Part shown: positions 1 to 10,684 of the stretch, in pieces
Layout of the letters: each line of letters opens with the position of its first letter
How positions within the stretch are numbered: the stretch's first letter is position 1
Origin: Rhodocollybia butyracea
Taxonomy: Eukaryota; Basidiomycota; Agaricomycetes; Agaricales; Omphalotaceae
DNA: 64,000 nt
Direction of reading: 5' to 3'
NCBI GenBank assembly: GCA_015501585.1
Contig: JADNRY010000082.1
Location: forward strand, 1 to 64,000
Program-made: the position numbers and the translations under genes
Notes under the pieces: model-generated
The model's input: the letters and a program-made list of their open reading frames with translations, nothing else
Databases searched by the model: none
What the model was told of the DNA's origin: nothing

Positions 1-1233
1 GGGACCAGCTCATTGGCATGTAGCTCATCAGCAGCTACCCAAGCAAACTCATCATCAGTGCCTTTGTATCCGGCCCATCAGATGTAGTATCGGAGAGGAC
101 AATGTTTGTACCTTTGGTCAATCTTTGAATTGAGGATTTCCACCACATTGTATTCTTTTTCACCATCAACTTCAATTGGTGGGGGAGGTGGCTGGGTCTG
201 ATTCAGAATCAAAGGTTTGAGTTGTGATACATGGAAAACGGAATGGATTTGGCAAAGGTAGTCTGGGATTTGGAGCTTGTAGGAAAGGGAGCCAGAGCAT
301 TCAAGGACCTTAAAAGGACCAAGATACTTCTCAGCAAACTTCTTGGTTGGCCAAGTAGTTTGGATGTGTTTGGCTAGAACAAAGACCTTGGATCTGATTG
401 GGAATTCAGGATGAGGAATGTGTTTCTGATTGGCTTGTTCTTTGTAGTGTTTTTGTGCATTAAGTATTTCATCTCAGAGGAAAGAATGAAGCTCATCTAG
501 ATTGACCACAAAATCTTGTGCAAGATTGGACTGAATGTCAATCTTGGGACAGACAGTGAAATTGGGATGATAGCCCTTATTTGCAAAGAAGGGAGAAATG
601 CTGGTCGAGGCATTCAGAGCATTGTTGTAAGTGAACTCGGCAATAGCCAAGAGTTTAAAGTTTAGCCCAATTGTCCTGCTGGTAGGAACAGTAGATCCAA
701 ATGTATTGCTCCAGAGTCTGATTGACTCATTCTGTCTGTCCATCAGCCTCCGGATGGTAACCTGAAGTGTAGTGAAGTATCATAGAGAGAGCTTCTCCAA
801 GAGCTCAGAAGAACACAGACATGAATTTGGAACCTCAGTCCAATGTAACGTGTAAAGGAACTCTGTGCTTAGAAAAAACATGCAAAATGAACAACTCAAC
901 AAGTTGCTCGGAGGTGATGGTGTCGTAAGTAGGAATAAAAATGGCTTGCTTCAAAGTGCGATCCACAATAACCAAGATAGTGGTATAGCCATCAGAGTCT
1001 GGAAGTTGTTCAATGAAATCCATAGAAATTAAATCCCAAGGTTAAGTCAGAACTGGGAGAGGTTTGAGTAGTCCAAGTTATGACCCATACCCAAACTATA
1101 AGCATATATACATTTTATGTTTATTACTCATTTTCTCTACATTATTTGGCATAATGCTGCACACGTGAACATACTGTTAATCAACTTTGGTTCCACTAGA
1201 ATAATTGAACACCATTCATTGCATGTAACACCA

Positions 1234-1322
1234 TGACATCATTCTACTGCTCTGCAGTTCTGACATCATTTTACTGCTCCACAGTCATGATGTCATCTTA
1301 CTGCTCTGCAGTTATGATGTCA
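1234..1322 (+). repeat. Short direct repeats in LTR U3
   Basis: Three imperfect copies of a 27-31 bp unit built from TGACATCAT (or its complement ATGATGTCA) followed by TACTGCTCTGCAGT. The TGACATCA cores resemble CRE/ATF-type sites, so they may be enhancer units of the LTR; that role is inference. Confidence 0.6.
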
Positions 1323-1358
1323 TTCCACAGCATTTTCTAAATAATACATACTTGACAG

Positions 1359-1366
1359 TATATAAG
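1359..1366 (+). promoter_or_regulatory. TATA box of the LTR
   Basis: TATATAAG sits about 100 bp before the first hairpin of the array. Its place between repeated U3 units and the hairpin region fits an LTR promoter directing transcription to the right. Confidence 0.5.
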
Positions 1367-1465
1367 GAGGCTAGATTTACCAATGTACGGTAGACGTATT
1401 ATTTTCTTAAATCCAAACCCCCACTTGTTTGCTGTTATCACTTGTGTGAATCACCAGACCAACTC

Positions 1466-1823
1466 ATTGTATCTTGTTGAGCTATCTCCAAGCTACAATA
1501 CACATTTATACATCTTATTGAGCTAACTCCAAGTTGTATCCACTAATATTCACCTGTTGAGCTATCTCCTAGTGAATACTTCTTTAATTGCCACTTGTTG
1601 AGCTATCTCTGAGTTGCAACTTCCTATTACTTGTTGAGCTATCTCTGAGTATTAGACATCACACTCACTATTACTTGTTGATCTATCTCTGAGTATTAGA
1701 CACCACACCCACTACTACTTGTTGAGCCATCTCCAAGTACTAGTTCTGATTCATATTACTGCTTGTTGAGCTATCTCTGAGGGTAATCATATTATTATTT
1801 GTCGAGCTATCTCCAAATAATAA
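1466..1823 (+). repeat. Array of nine covarying hairpins
   Basis: Nine units share the core TTGAGCTATCTC, itself able to fold as GAG-CTAT-CTC behind a two-base bulge. Each core is flanked by arms that differ between units but stay complementary within a unit. Units lie at about 1466-1499, 1508-1539, 1547-1578, 1588-1619, 1625-1654, 1669-1698, 1711-1744, 1753-1790 and 1792-1823. The last has a perfect 10-bp stem (TTATTATTTG with CAAATAATAA); the seventh pairs ACTACTACTTG with CAAGTACTAGT with one mismatch. Most remaining mismatches are G-T wobbles. The array lies downstream of the LTR TATA box and so would be in the transcript. Confidence 0.8.
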
Positions 1824-2420
1824 CTTCTGTGAGTTTTGTATTACAAACTAGTTACTAACTGTACTTAAGCCTAGTCGTTTGAGTATATATTTTTTGCCTA
1901 GTGGTTTCAACAAACGGAAAGGCTTGCTCTATAATCTCATTAATTTCTCTTATCATTTTTACTGCCGAGTTACATACTGTGAAGGTTTGGACGAGACTAT
2001 TGATTGAGTCATAACAGTCCATATGGCTGATGTCAGCAAGACTTATTCTGACCGCATACAGTGCAAGAAGAAACATAGTCCCTAACAAAGGTCCAAATCT
2101 TGGGCCAAGTGTATTGGTGTCAGATAGCCTCTAGGGTCTGATTTTGACCGAAGTGACCAGAGAGAGGATGATCATGAAAGTATTGTAAAACCTGAAGTCA
2201 CAGATCAGAGTCAGGAACAAATAACCAATTGTCCAATCATAATAGACTGTCAGGACCTAGTTTCCATTGGGACTCGGTCAGAGCTTTTGCAAGACCAAGA
2301 CCTTGTACTGATTGAGGATTGAGTGAAAGAGAAGACTGATTGAATGGACTCGTGAAGTGAGTTGATGTCCATAACTATGGAAGCTCAGAGTAAAGATGGA
2401 CACGAGTCTGGTTCCAAGGT

Positions 2421-3698
2421 TCCAAGTATACTTGGAACCAGCGCGCAAATACTTGTGGCCTAAAATGCTTGACTCATGACTTGGATGGGAACCGTGGGAA
2501 ACAAGTACTTGAATTGCAAGTATTTTTGTAAGTATACCTACAAGTACTTACTAGATCAATTACTGTATATGGTACAACTGTCAAAAATATGGCTGTACCT
2601 TTATCAGATTTTGGCCTTTAAGGTACAGTGACCATATTGCTTGTACCGTAAACCATATTTACAGTTGTGTGGGCGCTAAACTGTCACTTTCAGTCAATTT
2701 CAAATGCAAAAAATATCAAACACCTTCAACATACCAATACCTCAAACTATACTCTAAACTGCAATCCATCCATATCAGGTTGAGTTTACTGAAGCAGGAG
2801 GCATGATGTCAGTGCAGATCAATCTTGGCATGTCCACATTACCTTTGAATGTTGCATTTTTAGGCATGAATACCAAAAATTCATTACACTTGCTGCATAA
2901 TCTACAAAAGGGCCTGCAAATACTATCATTTAATGGTTCTACAATGAAAGATTTATTGCACCTTGAGACTAACTGTATCATGGTTGTAATGACCGGTTAT
3001 GGACAGTAATTTATGGTCTTCCAAAAAGTGAGATGGTATGGTGATGGTCCCATAAACCGTGACCATACAGTTATGGTGCTGAGCCCTAGTTGTAGGTAGA
3101 TGACTATTTTGGAGATATTGATATCAGGTGAGCAATCAGTATTGCTCGCCAATGTTTATCCTTCCAAAGTTTATCCTGTGGAGCCTATCTGTTTTATTTC
3201 ATGTTTTATCTTATATTTTGCCGCATATTTCTCCATACATTGTAGACTATCTAAGGTAGCTTAAAATATTATTTTCCCCTGCATATTTGCTAGGGCTTCT
3301 TACTATAGACCAGAGTGAAGCTTAAACTTTATTCAATAACTTCCTTTATTCACTCCAACAGACTAAGAGTGTAAAGATATGAGATGATAATATTGTGCAG
3401 AGCTAGATACAGCTTATATAGTCCAAGTAGTGTAGTATAAGTGTGCCAGAGTATCTACATGTCTGTGTATGAATAGTAAGTACTAGCTAATGATCACTAA
3501 TAAACATATACACCATTACTAAGTCTATATATGTATTTGTAAGTCCATGGTTGAACCACTGGAGTTGCATATGGTGATGTCAAAGTGTTACATATGACAG
3601 AACATGTGTGCATTAATGATGTCTCATTCAACATGGAATATAATACTATTGATCAACAAGTGCTTACAACAAATTCAAGATCTACAGCACATTGTTGC
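2421..3698. other. Non-coding, repeat-like AT-rich stretch
   Basis: A perfect 22-bp palindrome begins at 2418 (GGTTCCAAGTA and its complement), followed to about 2560 by many CAAGTACTT-like words. From 2570 to 3090, ACTGTA/ATGGT/ACGGT words recur near both ends in opposite orientation (for example 2630-2700 and 3030-3085), suggesting a decayed TIR element. The small open frames at 2775-3009 overlap on both strands and match nothing I recognise. The rest, 3090-3698, is the 3' flank of the TPR gene, with nothing else seen. Confidence 0.4.
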
Positions 3699-6600
3699 TT
3701 AGACAGATATGGGCACTAATTTATTTCCAATATAATCCAGGCTTTGAAGACATTCTGCAGCACCCAATTGATCTCCAATTGTTTCAAATTTAATTTTGGC
3801 TTCTGTCAGAAGGTATCTGGCATCATTAAATTGGTCTTGCATGTTGCAAATATCACCTAAGATTTGAAGGCATTGTGAAGCACCCAATTGGTCTTCAAGT
3901 GATTCAAATTGGATTTTGGCTTCTGTCAGAAGGTATTTGGCATCCTCATATTTATTTTGCATCTTGCAATTATTACCCAAGCTCTGAAGGCATTGCAAAA
4001 CACCCATTTGATTTCCAATTGATTTATATTGAGATTTTGCCTCTGTCAGCAGCTGTTTGGCATTTTCATAGTCATTTAACATGCTAGCAATATTACCCAA
4101 GCTTTGAAGGCATTGTGCTGAGCCCAACTGAGATCCAATCAAGTCAAACTTGATTTTAGCCTCTTGCAGCAGCCTTTTTGCAAGAACATATTTATCTTGC
4201 ATTCTGGCTATATTCCCTAAGCTTTGCATACACTGTGCACAACCTGATTGAGATCCAATTGATTCAAATTGAATTTCAGCCTCTGTCAGGAGCTGTTTGG
4301 CATCATCATAATGACCTTTAAAAATGAAGATGTTTGCTAAGCTGTGAAGGCACTGTGCATGACCAGACTGAGATCCAATTGATTTAAACAGTCTTTTAGC
4401 CTTTGTCAGTAGCTCCGTGGCATGATGATATTCATCTTGCATTCTGGAAATATCTCCCAGACTTTGAAGACATTGTGCAATACCCAATTGGGATCCAATT
4501 GCTTCATATTGAAATTTAGCACTTCTCAGTAACTCTTTTGCATTACTATATGCATTTTGCATACTGGCAAGATCACCCAAGCTTTGAAGGCATTGTGCAG
4601 AACCCAACTGGTCTCCAATTGATATAAATTGAATTTCAGCCTCTTGCAGCAGCTCTTTGGCATCATCATGTTTGTTTTGCATGCTAGCAATATTGCCCAG
4701 ACTTTGAAGACATTGTGCAGAGCCCAACTGGTCTCCAATTAAATCAAACTGGATCTTACCTTCTGCCAGCAGCTGCTTTGCATCATTATACTCATTTTTC
4801 ATGCTAGCAATATTTCCCAAGCTTTGCAAGCATTGTGCAGAACCTAGTTGAGATCCAATTGAGTTATAGTGGATTTTGCTCCTTTGCAGCAACCTTTCAG
4901 CATCATTATGTTCCTTTTCCATGCTGGCAATATGGCCTAAGCTTTGCAGACATTGTGCAAAGTCTAACCACTCTCCAATTGATTCAAATTGGACTTTGGC
5001 TTTATCATTGTCATATTTGTCTAAAGTGCTACCTTGTGTAGAGTTCAAAAGGTCTCCAATTAATTTAAACTGGAATTTGGCCTTTTGCAGCAGCTTTGTG
5101 GCATTATCATACTCATTTTGAATTCTGGCAATATCACCCAAACTTTGGAGGCATTGTGCAACACCCAACTGATATCTGGTCGCTACAAATTGAAGTTTGG
5201 CCTTTGTCAAGAACTGTTTTGCATCATTATATGCATTTTGCATGCTGGCAATATCACCCATACTTTGGAAGCATTGTGCAGAACCCAATTGGAATCCAAT
5301 GACTTCAAATTGAACTTCAGCCTCTTGCAGCAACTCTCTGGCAGCATCATATTTATTTTGCATCCTGACAATATTGCCCAAACTTTGAAGGCATTGTGCA
5401 AAACCTAGCTGTTCCCCAATTGATTCAAACTGGATTTTTGCCTTTGTCATCAACTCTTTTGCATCATTGTAATCATGATGCATCTTAGCAATATTGCCCA
5501 AACTTTGAAGGCATTTTGCAGATCCCAATTGGTCTCCAATCAATTCAAAGTGTACTTCAGCCTTTATCAGCATCCCTTTGGCATCAGAATATTTTGCTGC
5601 AAAATTCTGTATCATGCCAGTAGTGTCTGGATGCTCTCCAAAAAACATCTTTGTGATCTCCACAAGATTTACCAGTTGCAAGGTATCAGAATACTTTCCA
5701 GAATCATGATACCTCATTTTCAAGTTCTGTATTCTGCCAAGAGTGCTAGAATGGTCATTCTCCAGAACATCCTCAATTTTTCTGATACTCTTTTCTGGCT
5801 GCAGAGTATTATTGTGGATTTCATACTGACTTGTCAAGTTCTGTACTTTGTGAGAAGTTTCTGATTGTTTTTCATACCCTCTTGCCAAGTTTTGTACTCT
5901 GTGATGTGCTAATGGAACAGTTGCCTTTGTTAATTCATTTCTGTAATAACAGCTAAGCAATATTCAAATAATGTGAGTTGCTTTGTCCTACCCATGATCT
6001 GGTATTTCAATTTCTTTATTTATTCCCTCTAGTTCTGCACTCATTTTATGCTCAAATGTCAGCAATGATTGTGAATGAATGCCTTGGAATTCAGCCTTGA
6101 AACGTTCCACAAGCTCATCTTCACTTGGGAACTTCAAGTCTGACTATAGGCAAGCAACTCTTTCAATTTAATCAGTGTATGTTGAAAAATTGTATCTCTC
6201 ACTTTTTCCAGTAAGCTCTCCCATTGCTTGTCATGTGTCATGACAAACTTGATATTGTCCTTATTCAGTTATCATGTTTAGTGAATTTTAGTTAAGCAAT
6301 GTCCAAAACTACCTGTGTTTGGAAGAAATATTGATGGATAATATTTGATGGATAAGGAAACTTTAGTTTTTGTATCAGTTTTTATGCAATCAAACCAGAA
6401 AATGGTGACCTTTTGTCTGGGAGGTAGTAATCTCCACTCCAAGTGTTCTGCAGTCATTTCTTTAGTTGGCATCACAATTGGCTTATATCCATCTATTCTT
6501 TGCCCACTGATGACTTCTGCTGTGGTACCAATACCTTCATATTGTGGGGTTCTTTTACTGATCCAGTACCCCCGGAAAAACACAGTTTCTTTCTTGTAAT

Positions 6601-7746
6601 GCTCTGGATTTAAACCAAAGTTACTTGGAGTTGCCAGGCTACTTTCTAATTTATAGGTCACATTGTTTTGGTTTGATGACTGCTTGGATGTGAAGGTGAT
6701 GTTAACTTGGTTGGCATCTGCGTTGGTGAAAACTGTCATGTAGCAGCAGCTACACTTATGGCAGCCTGTGATTACTGCTAGCTCTGGTGGATTCAACTCT
6801 GATAGTACTCTTCTGGTATTTTGATACCACATTTCCAGATTTTCTCGGATATATGGATCAATTGCATCCTCTATATGCTGGTCCAGCTGTTGAAGTGTTG
6901 TGCCCTTAGGAACAACAAGTAAAGCACCATCTGGTTGGCCACTTGTGAACAAAAGCCCACATTCAGATGGTTCATCATGAGCACAACTATTTTTCACTAT
7001 CAGTAAGTACAATCAACAACTCTGTGCATATGTACTAACCGAACACTGAAGTCATGCCCAAGGTGACGAACATAGAGATTTTCAGAGATTTGATTTTGAG
7101 ATGCAAGTTTGGTTGTATAAGAAACATGTTGTCCATGCTTCAGTCCTGCTCTGTTATATTCATAAGGGTCAATTCCATGATTGAAAGGTTTAAAGCCCTC
7201 AGGAGCAAACTCATTGCGTTCACTATTTGCCGGGAGAAAAATGTTAAATAGATAGTCATAACCACCCTCTTCATTCAAGGTGATAACATCACCAACCAGC
7301 AGACCTTCCTCATTAAAGGGTGCTGGAGCTCTTCTAGTAGCTGGACTTGAACTCCAGAAGGGAATTCCATGCCCAGTCATAAGAAGGAGCTTTGAGTAAG
7401 GCACACTGTGGTGCTCTGGGCAAGACAGTTGAGCACCAAGAAAAGAAGAGGATTCGCTGATGGCTTGTAAACCTGTTGAAACAGAAGGAAAAGAGCTGCC
7501 AGAGTCTGGTTCATGAGGTTGCCCATCAGGGATAGCCTGGGCGATAGATAGTGGGGGAACAGGTGCATGAATATCAACTTGGATTCGTTCAGCGGAATAA
7601 AATTTGCTCCCAGCAATACGAAAAGCATTTGCACCAGGAAAGATTGAACTGATTGATGGTGTAATCAAATCAGATAACTGGCAAAAATAATTTGAGTCAC
7701 CTTGAGTTCGATATTGGTACATTTGCTTCCAGGTCCCCAAGGGCAT
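3699..7746 (-). CDS. NLR-like protein with about 15 tandem TPR repeats
   Basis: Likely a cytosolic scaffold or recognition protein; substrate unknown. Exons by frame: 7040-7746, about 6307-6986, 6203-6259, 5992-6143 and 3699-5940. Introns 6987-7039 (53 nt), 6144-6202 and 5941-5991 are GT-AG and keep frame. The N-terminal half has motifs of a large Agaricomycete-specific family (GDVITLNEEGGYDYLFNI, VFFRGYW, FVMTHDKQWESLL). The C-terminal 650 residues are about fifteen 40-residue TPR units of the type LGSAQCLQSLGNIASMQ...AK, one of them degenerate; no NB-ARC or NACHT P-loop is visible. The join between the second and third exons (6260-6310) does not keep frame with any good GT-AG pair, next to a 14-bp tandem duplication, so either the model or the gene is imperfect there. 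The ATG at 7744-7746 is the first in frame, but a further 5' exon is possible. Confidence 0.7.
3720..5590 (-). repeat. 120-bp tandem repeat encoding TPR units
   Basis: About fifteen direct copies with a 120-bp period, one per TPR helix pair. Copies share long identical stretches at DNA level around the CLQSLG codons and differ mainly in the helix codons between. The unit near 5000-5050 is partly deleted. Confidence 0.85.
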
Positions 7747-8679
7747 TAGGCCTATTTAATGTGGCTCAGTGTACAGTCACCAGTGGATGGCCTAGTACAG
7801 GAAAATATACCTGATGCCTCGCCAAATGGGTATCCTGCTAGCACGCTCTCTAGTTAGTGTTTCAGATGACATTGCTTGGTGTTCGCGGGAGGGGGTGATG
7901 GCCAACATGGCCTTTTATAAGTGTGAGTGTACTTAAACCTCCAAAGCAGATTATGAGGCTATGTTTAAATTTATTTGAACTCTAGAACAATAGAACAGAC
8001 GGAATTACAACACTGTTCCAAATTAATCCTCACTGCATTCAATCATATAAGTGTCCTATCCCTGGTCCCATCTTGTTTTTGGTATCGTTCTTCGGATATC
8101 ATGATTGGAAGTGCGGTGGAATCATGGTCGCTTGATCTCATATGATCACACTTTCCAAGCCATGGAATTAAGAAATAATAGAACAAGGTGCCTTTATTAA
8201 GATGTAATCGTTTGTGGCCTGTCCAGCCATCAGCAGATGCCACAGACCTTCTCTCCCATTTTTAACTCTCAGTGCATGCTATCTCTCCTAGCTGCTCTAC
8301 CCCCATTCTGACCCTTAGTTCCTACCATTTGAGATCTGCAGGCTTGTGGACTCAGCCTTTTGTGGTTCTCCCAAAACAGCCAAGAGAATAGAGATGAGCC
8401 TAACAGCTTATAAGCAAGCAAAACTCAGCTCTGAGATATTTCTCAACCCCAATGCAAACTTCACCTGGCTGTTTGTTTGTTCTACAGTTCAACTCTGAAG
8501 TTTGGGTTGCCACCTCTCAGAGGGAAACTTGAAATGGGGTACCCTTTCTCTGAAATCATATTATGTTTGTTCTCTGACTTCCATCACAACTTTCTTGCTC
8601 CTTTGTGTTCGCGTTTGATTATGTTCTTTTTCTCTCAGTCTCGCTTTGGATCTTCCTCGGGGTACCAAATTCAACCTAC
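7747..8679. other. Intergenic stretch, no gene recognised
   Basis: Upstream flank of the TPR gene, possibly with a 5' non-coding exon ending near 7810 (CATCAG before GTATAT on the minus strand). Short open frames at 8043-8243 and 8477-8785 have no family features. Nothing else is seen up to the MITE at 8680. Confidence 0.4.
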
Positions 8680-8786
8680 ATCAGCAAAACGTGGGTGCAC
8701 GGGAAGCCACTTTCCGGCACTGTACACCACTGGAAACGGCTGTAGAGTGCCTGACAACAGCGCCAGCTCACCCGTGTTTTGCTGAT
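8680..8786. mobile_element. 107-bp MITE-like inverted-repeat element
   Basis: Ends are inverted copies: ATCAGCAAAACGTGGGTG at the left and the complement of ATCAGCAAAACACGGGTG at the right. TA lies close to both ends, fitting a Tc1/mariner-type target, but the duplication is not clean. There is no coding capacity. It sits 20 bp from the start of the condensin pseudogene. Confidence 0.55.
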
Positions 8787-8807
8787 TAGTACTTTTGGTC
8801 AATGTCT

Positions 8808-9680
8808 TGAGGACCTCAATGATGAACAGAAGTCAGATGAGTCCAAGGATGATCCGGTTGCACCAGTTCAGACTCATGATGATTGACTGGACAGATATGA
8901 CAAAACTGGTGGCTAAAGTGTAAGTTGTATCAGTGTGTTTACTCTCTCTCGTAGTTATTGACATTGCCCAAAGTCCACCAACCCAACCCACCGACCGTAA
9001 CCCTCACGCTGATTTGGCAGTGACCATCCTCCTCGCGTCATACGACCTGGAACGGGATGACTTGTTTTGGAAAAGCTTATGGGATAACTGCAGCTCTTCT
9101 CGGCCGCAAAGGAAGTAGGATTAGACAATCGGATATTGTTGATACTTGTACTTGTTGAAAACTTGCAGGAGGTGTACTTCCACTAGTTTCGTTTCCTCAT
9201 TCCTTTTTAATCAGTACCCTTAGACCGGACATTCAACCGCGTCAAAGATTGACTCAGGAAAACATTCGCTAAGCGTTTGGAGCGAATCAATCCTTGCATT
9301 CACCGAACGCGATGCTTCTCCCAGACCAAAGGCGAAACCAAAATCAAAAACTAGAACAAATGTGGCACCGAAGCAGGGTAGACTCTAGAGGCTCTAAGGT
9401 GGTAGTCGTACTTCATCAGCGAACAATTCAGAGGCCTCAGGAGGAAAGGACGAAGGCAAGGATCTAGGATTCGGAAAGGCGGATGAGCGCACGAACAGTA
9501 CAAAGAAGAAGAGAGGAAGAGCCACAAAGACAACCGCCGCTTTCACCGAAACCGATAGTTAAGACGTCCCGCAACTCGTAGTAAGTACGATGGATCCATG
9601 AGGCTGAACGAGAAAAGCGCAAAGCAAGGGAGGATAACCAGCACCAGCAAAAGGAAAAGAGAATGCGTTGGCGGACAGAG
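8808..9680 (+). pseudogene. Decayed inverted fragment of the condensin subunit gene
   Basis: The plus strand here matches the minus strand of the condensin gene at about 13430-11700. Shared signs include the peptide QPTDRNPHADLAVTILL (also encoded at 13249-13290), the preceding intron sequence with its GTAAGTTG start, and FTPERDASPRPK-like tail codons. About 0.8 kb of the parent (roughly 12930-12100) is missing, joining the FAKRLERI region to the acidic tail. Stops and frameshifts break all frames. Because intron sequence is retained, the copy arose from DNA rather than mRNA. Confidence 0.85.
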
Positions 9681-10336
9681 TGAAGATAAACCTGGGTGGG
9701 CGCTTACTAATCAATTCCACTGCCGCTCTCATTAACACAGATATGTCGAACTGCGCTCATTCCGAACTAAACTCTCCAAGTCAGGAGACACTGCAAGTGT
9801 CTACACTCCAGCCACCGAAGACCCTTTCTCCAAACAAGCGTGCGTATCAAGTCCAACGAGGCCAGGGACATCTTGCATATAAGTAGCCCCAATTTTGTCC
9901 GACGGCTTTGAATACCATAATCTCTCACCCATCCCGCCTGTTCAATATTTCGGATCGATTGGCGAAGGCGCAAATAGAACTGTATCCACCGAACGGTAGT
10001 GCAAAACAAGGAACAACATATTCAGGATAAGATAAGAATCTGGGATAATTCTGTTTTCTCTCGGATTGTGGGTGTTTCAGTTCTATGAATGGCGAATTCC
10101 ATGACCAGATACCACTTTAGGTCGAGACTCATCAATTAATTGAGGCTGGAAGTTGTATCATTACCGACGTAGGTATTTACCCCGCAGTGCTTCATCCAAC
10201 TAATCCAAATTATAGGCTACGATAGAGTACAAACTCAAGAACTCGCCTCGGATCCTCCAGCATTTACGAATTCGCAGCTCCCTCAGCTCAATCTTCCTCT
10301 ACGTCCGAGACAGGGACTATCCATAGGATTAAGGTG
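9681..10336. other. Intergenic stretch after the condensin pseudogene
   Basis: No recognisable gene. From about 10213 a frame on the plus strand (encoding IYEFAAPSAQSSSTSETGT) runs without a stop into the next small ORF, so a 5' exon of that gene may lie here. Confidence 0.3.
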
Positions 10337-10684
10337 ATGTCCGACAGCGCACAGTGGTTTCGAGATAGCATCGTCGTAAAGGCCGACATGATCGTTGAGG
10401 ACGACCTCTCAATGTGCGATATGAGGAACTTGGAGATCATGAACAGACACTGCGGTTCCATTGCCGCGGATCTTCTAGGCTTCAATGAATGCCGATTAGG
10501 ATATTCTCCTCCAAGGACTCTAGTCGAAAGATCACAGGAAGGCAGGAAGGAAGATTTCAGGATTGTCATTAATCGCACAAGTGCAGCTAAACGCCGGAAT
10601 CAGGAAAAGCAAAAGGGCGCGCTACAGTCCCAAGGAGAGGTTAGACTAAGACGAAGGCGGGGTTTCTTCCCCTTCTTTGACTGA
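10337..10684 (+). CDS. Small hypothetical protein, 115 aa
   Basis: Not recognised. An ATG-initiated frame encodes a charged protein with an acidic first half (VEDDLSMCDMRNLEIMN) and a basic, Arg-rich C-terminus (RLRRRRGFFPFFD). There is no signal peptide or membrane segment. The frame stays open upstream to about 10213, so the ATG may not be the true start and this could be a 3' exon. It lies between a pseudogene and the 3' end of the condensin gene, so it could also be part of a dead gene. Confidence 0.3.
   Translation: MSDSAQWFRDSIVVKADMIVEDDLSMCDMRNLEIMNRHCGSIAADLLGFNECRLGYSPPRTLVERSQEGRKEDFRIVINRTSAAKRRNQEKQKGALQSQGEVRLRRRRGFFPFFD

Larger units (their letters stand above)
1076..2016 (+). 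mobile_element. Solo LTR nested in the gypsy integrase
   Basis: The sequence splits the gypsy integrase exactly between PYG and GLLKPL. The 5-bp target GTCCA is duplicated at 1071-1075 and 2017-2021, and removing one copy plus the insert restores the gypsy reading. The insert starts AGTTATGAC and ends GTCATAACA, which is the usual TG...CA LTR pair with the first T changed to A. It contains a TATA box at 1359-1366 and has no long coding frame, so a solo LTR of about 941 bp is the best reading. The part before the TATA would be U3 and the hairpin-rich part after it R/U5. A non-autonomous LTR-flanked element is the alternative. Confidence 0.75.
1..2420 (-). mobile_element. Ty3/gypsy (chromodomain class) retrotransposon remnant
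   Basis: Read on the minus strand this is the 3' half of a gypsy pol gene. Near 2090-2190 lies the integrase zinc-binding region (FHDHPLSGHFGQNQTL, then TWPRFGP). The catalytic core follows at 835-1023 (MDFIEQLPDSDGYTTILVIV), then the integrase C-terminal part at 474-743 and a chromodomain at 1-110 (WAGYKGTDDEFAWV). The core Asp residues of MDFIEQ and IVDR are visible. In-frame stops and frameshifts occur in every part (for example a stop in PVLT*PWDL near 1050), so the copy is dead. The element runs off the left edge. Its right end near 2420 abuts unrelated palindromic sequence, so the 5' LTR, gag, protease and RT are absent. A solo LTR (1076-2016) interrupts it. The family is sure; the exact right boundary is an estimate. 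Confidence 0.88.

Noticed and set aside
1234..1830. CRISPR-like spaced repeats in the LTR
   Set aside because: Repeat core is short, arms covary with the core as hairpins, spacing is uneven and the host is a eukaryote.
3875..5864. Several plus-strand ORFs opposite the TPR array
   Set aside because: They are antisense shadows of the 120-bp repeat with repeated peptides lacking any family.
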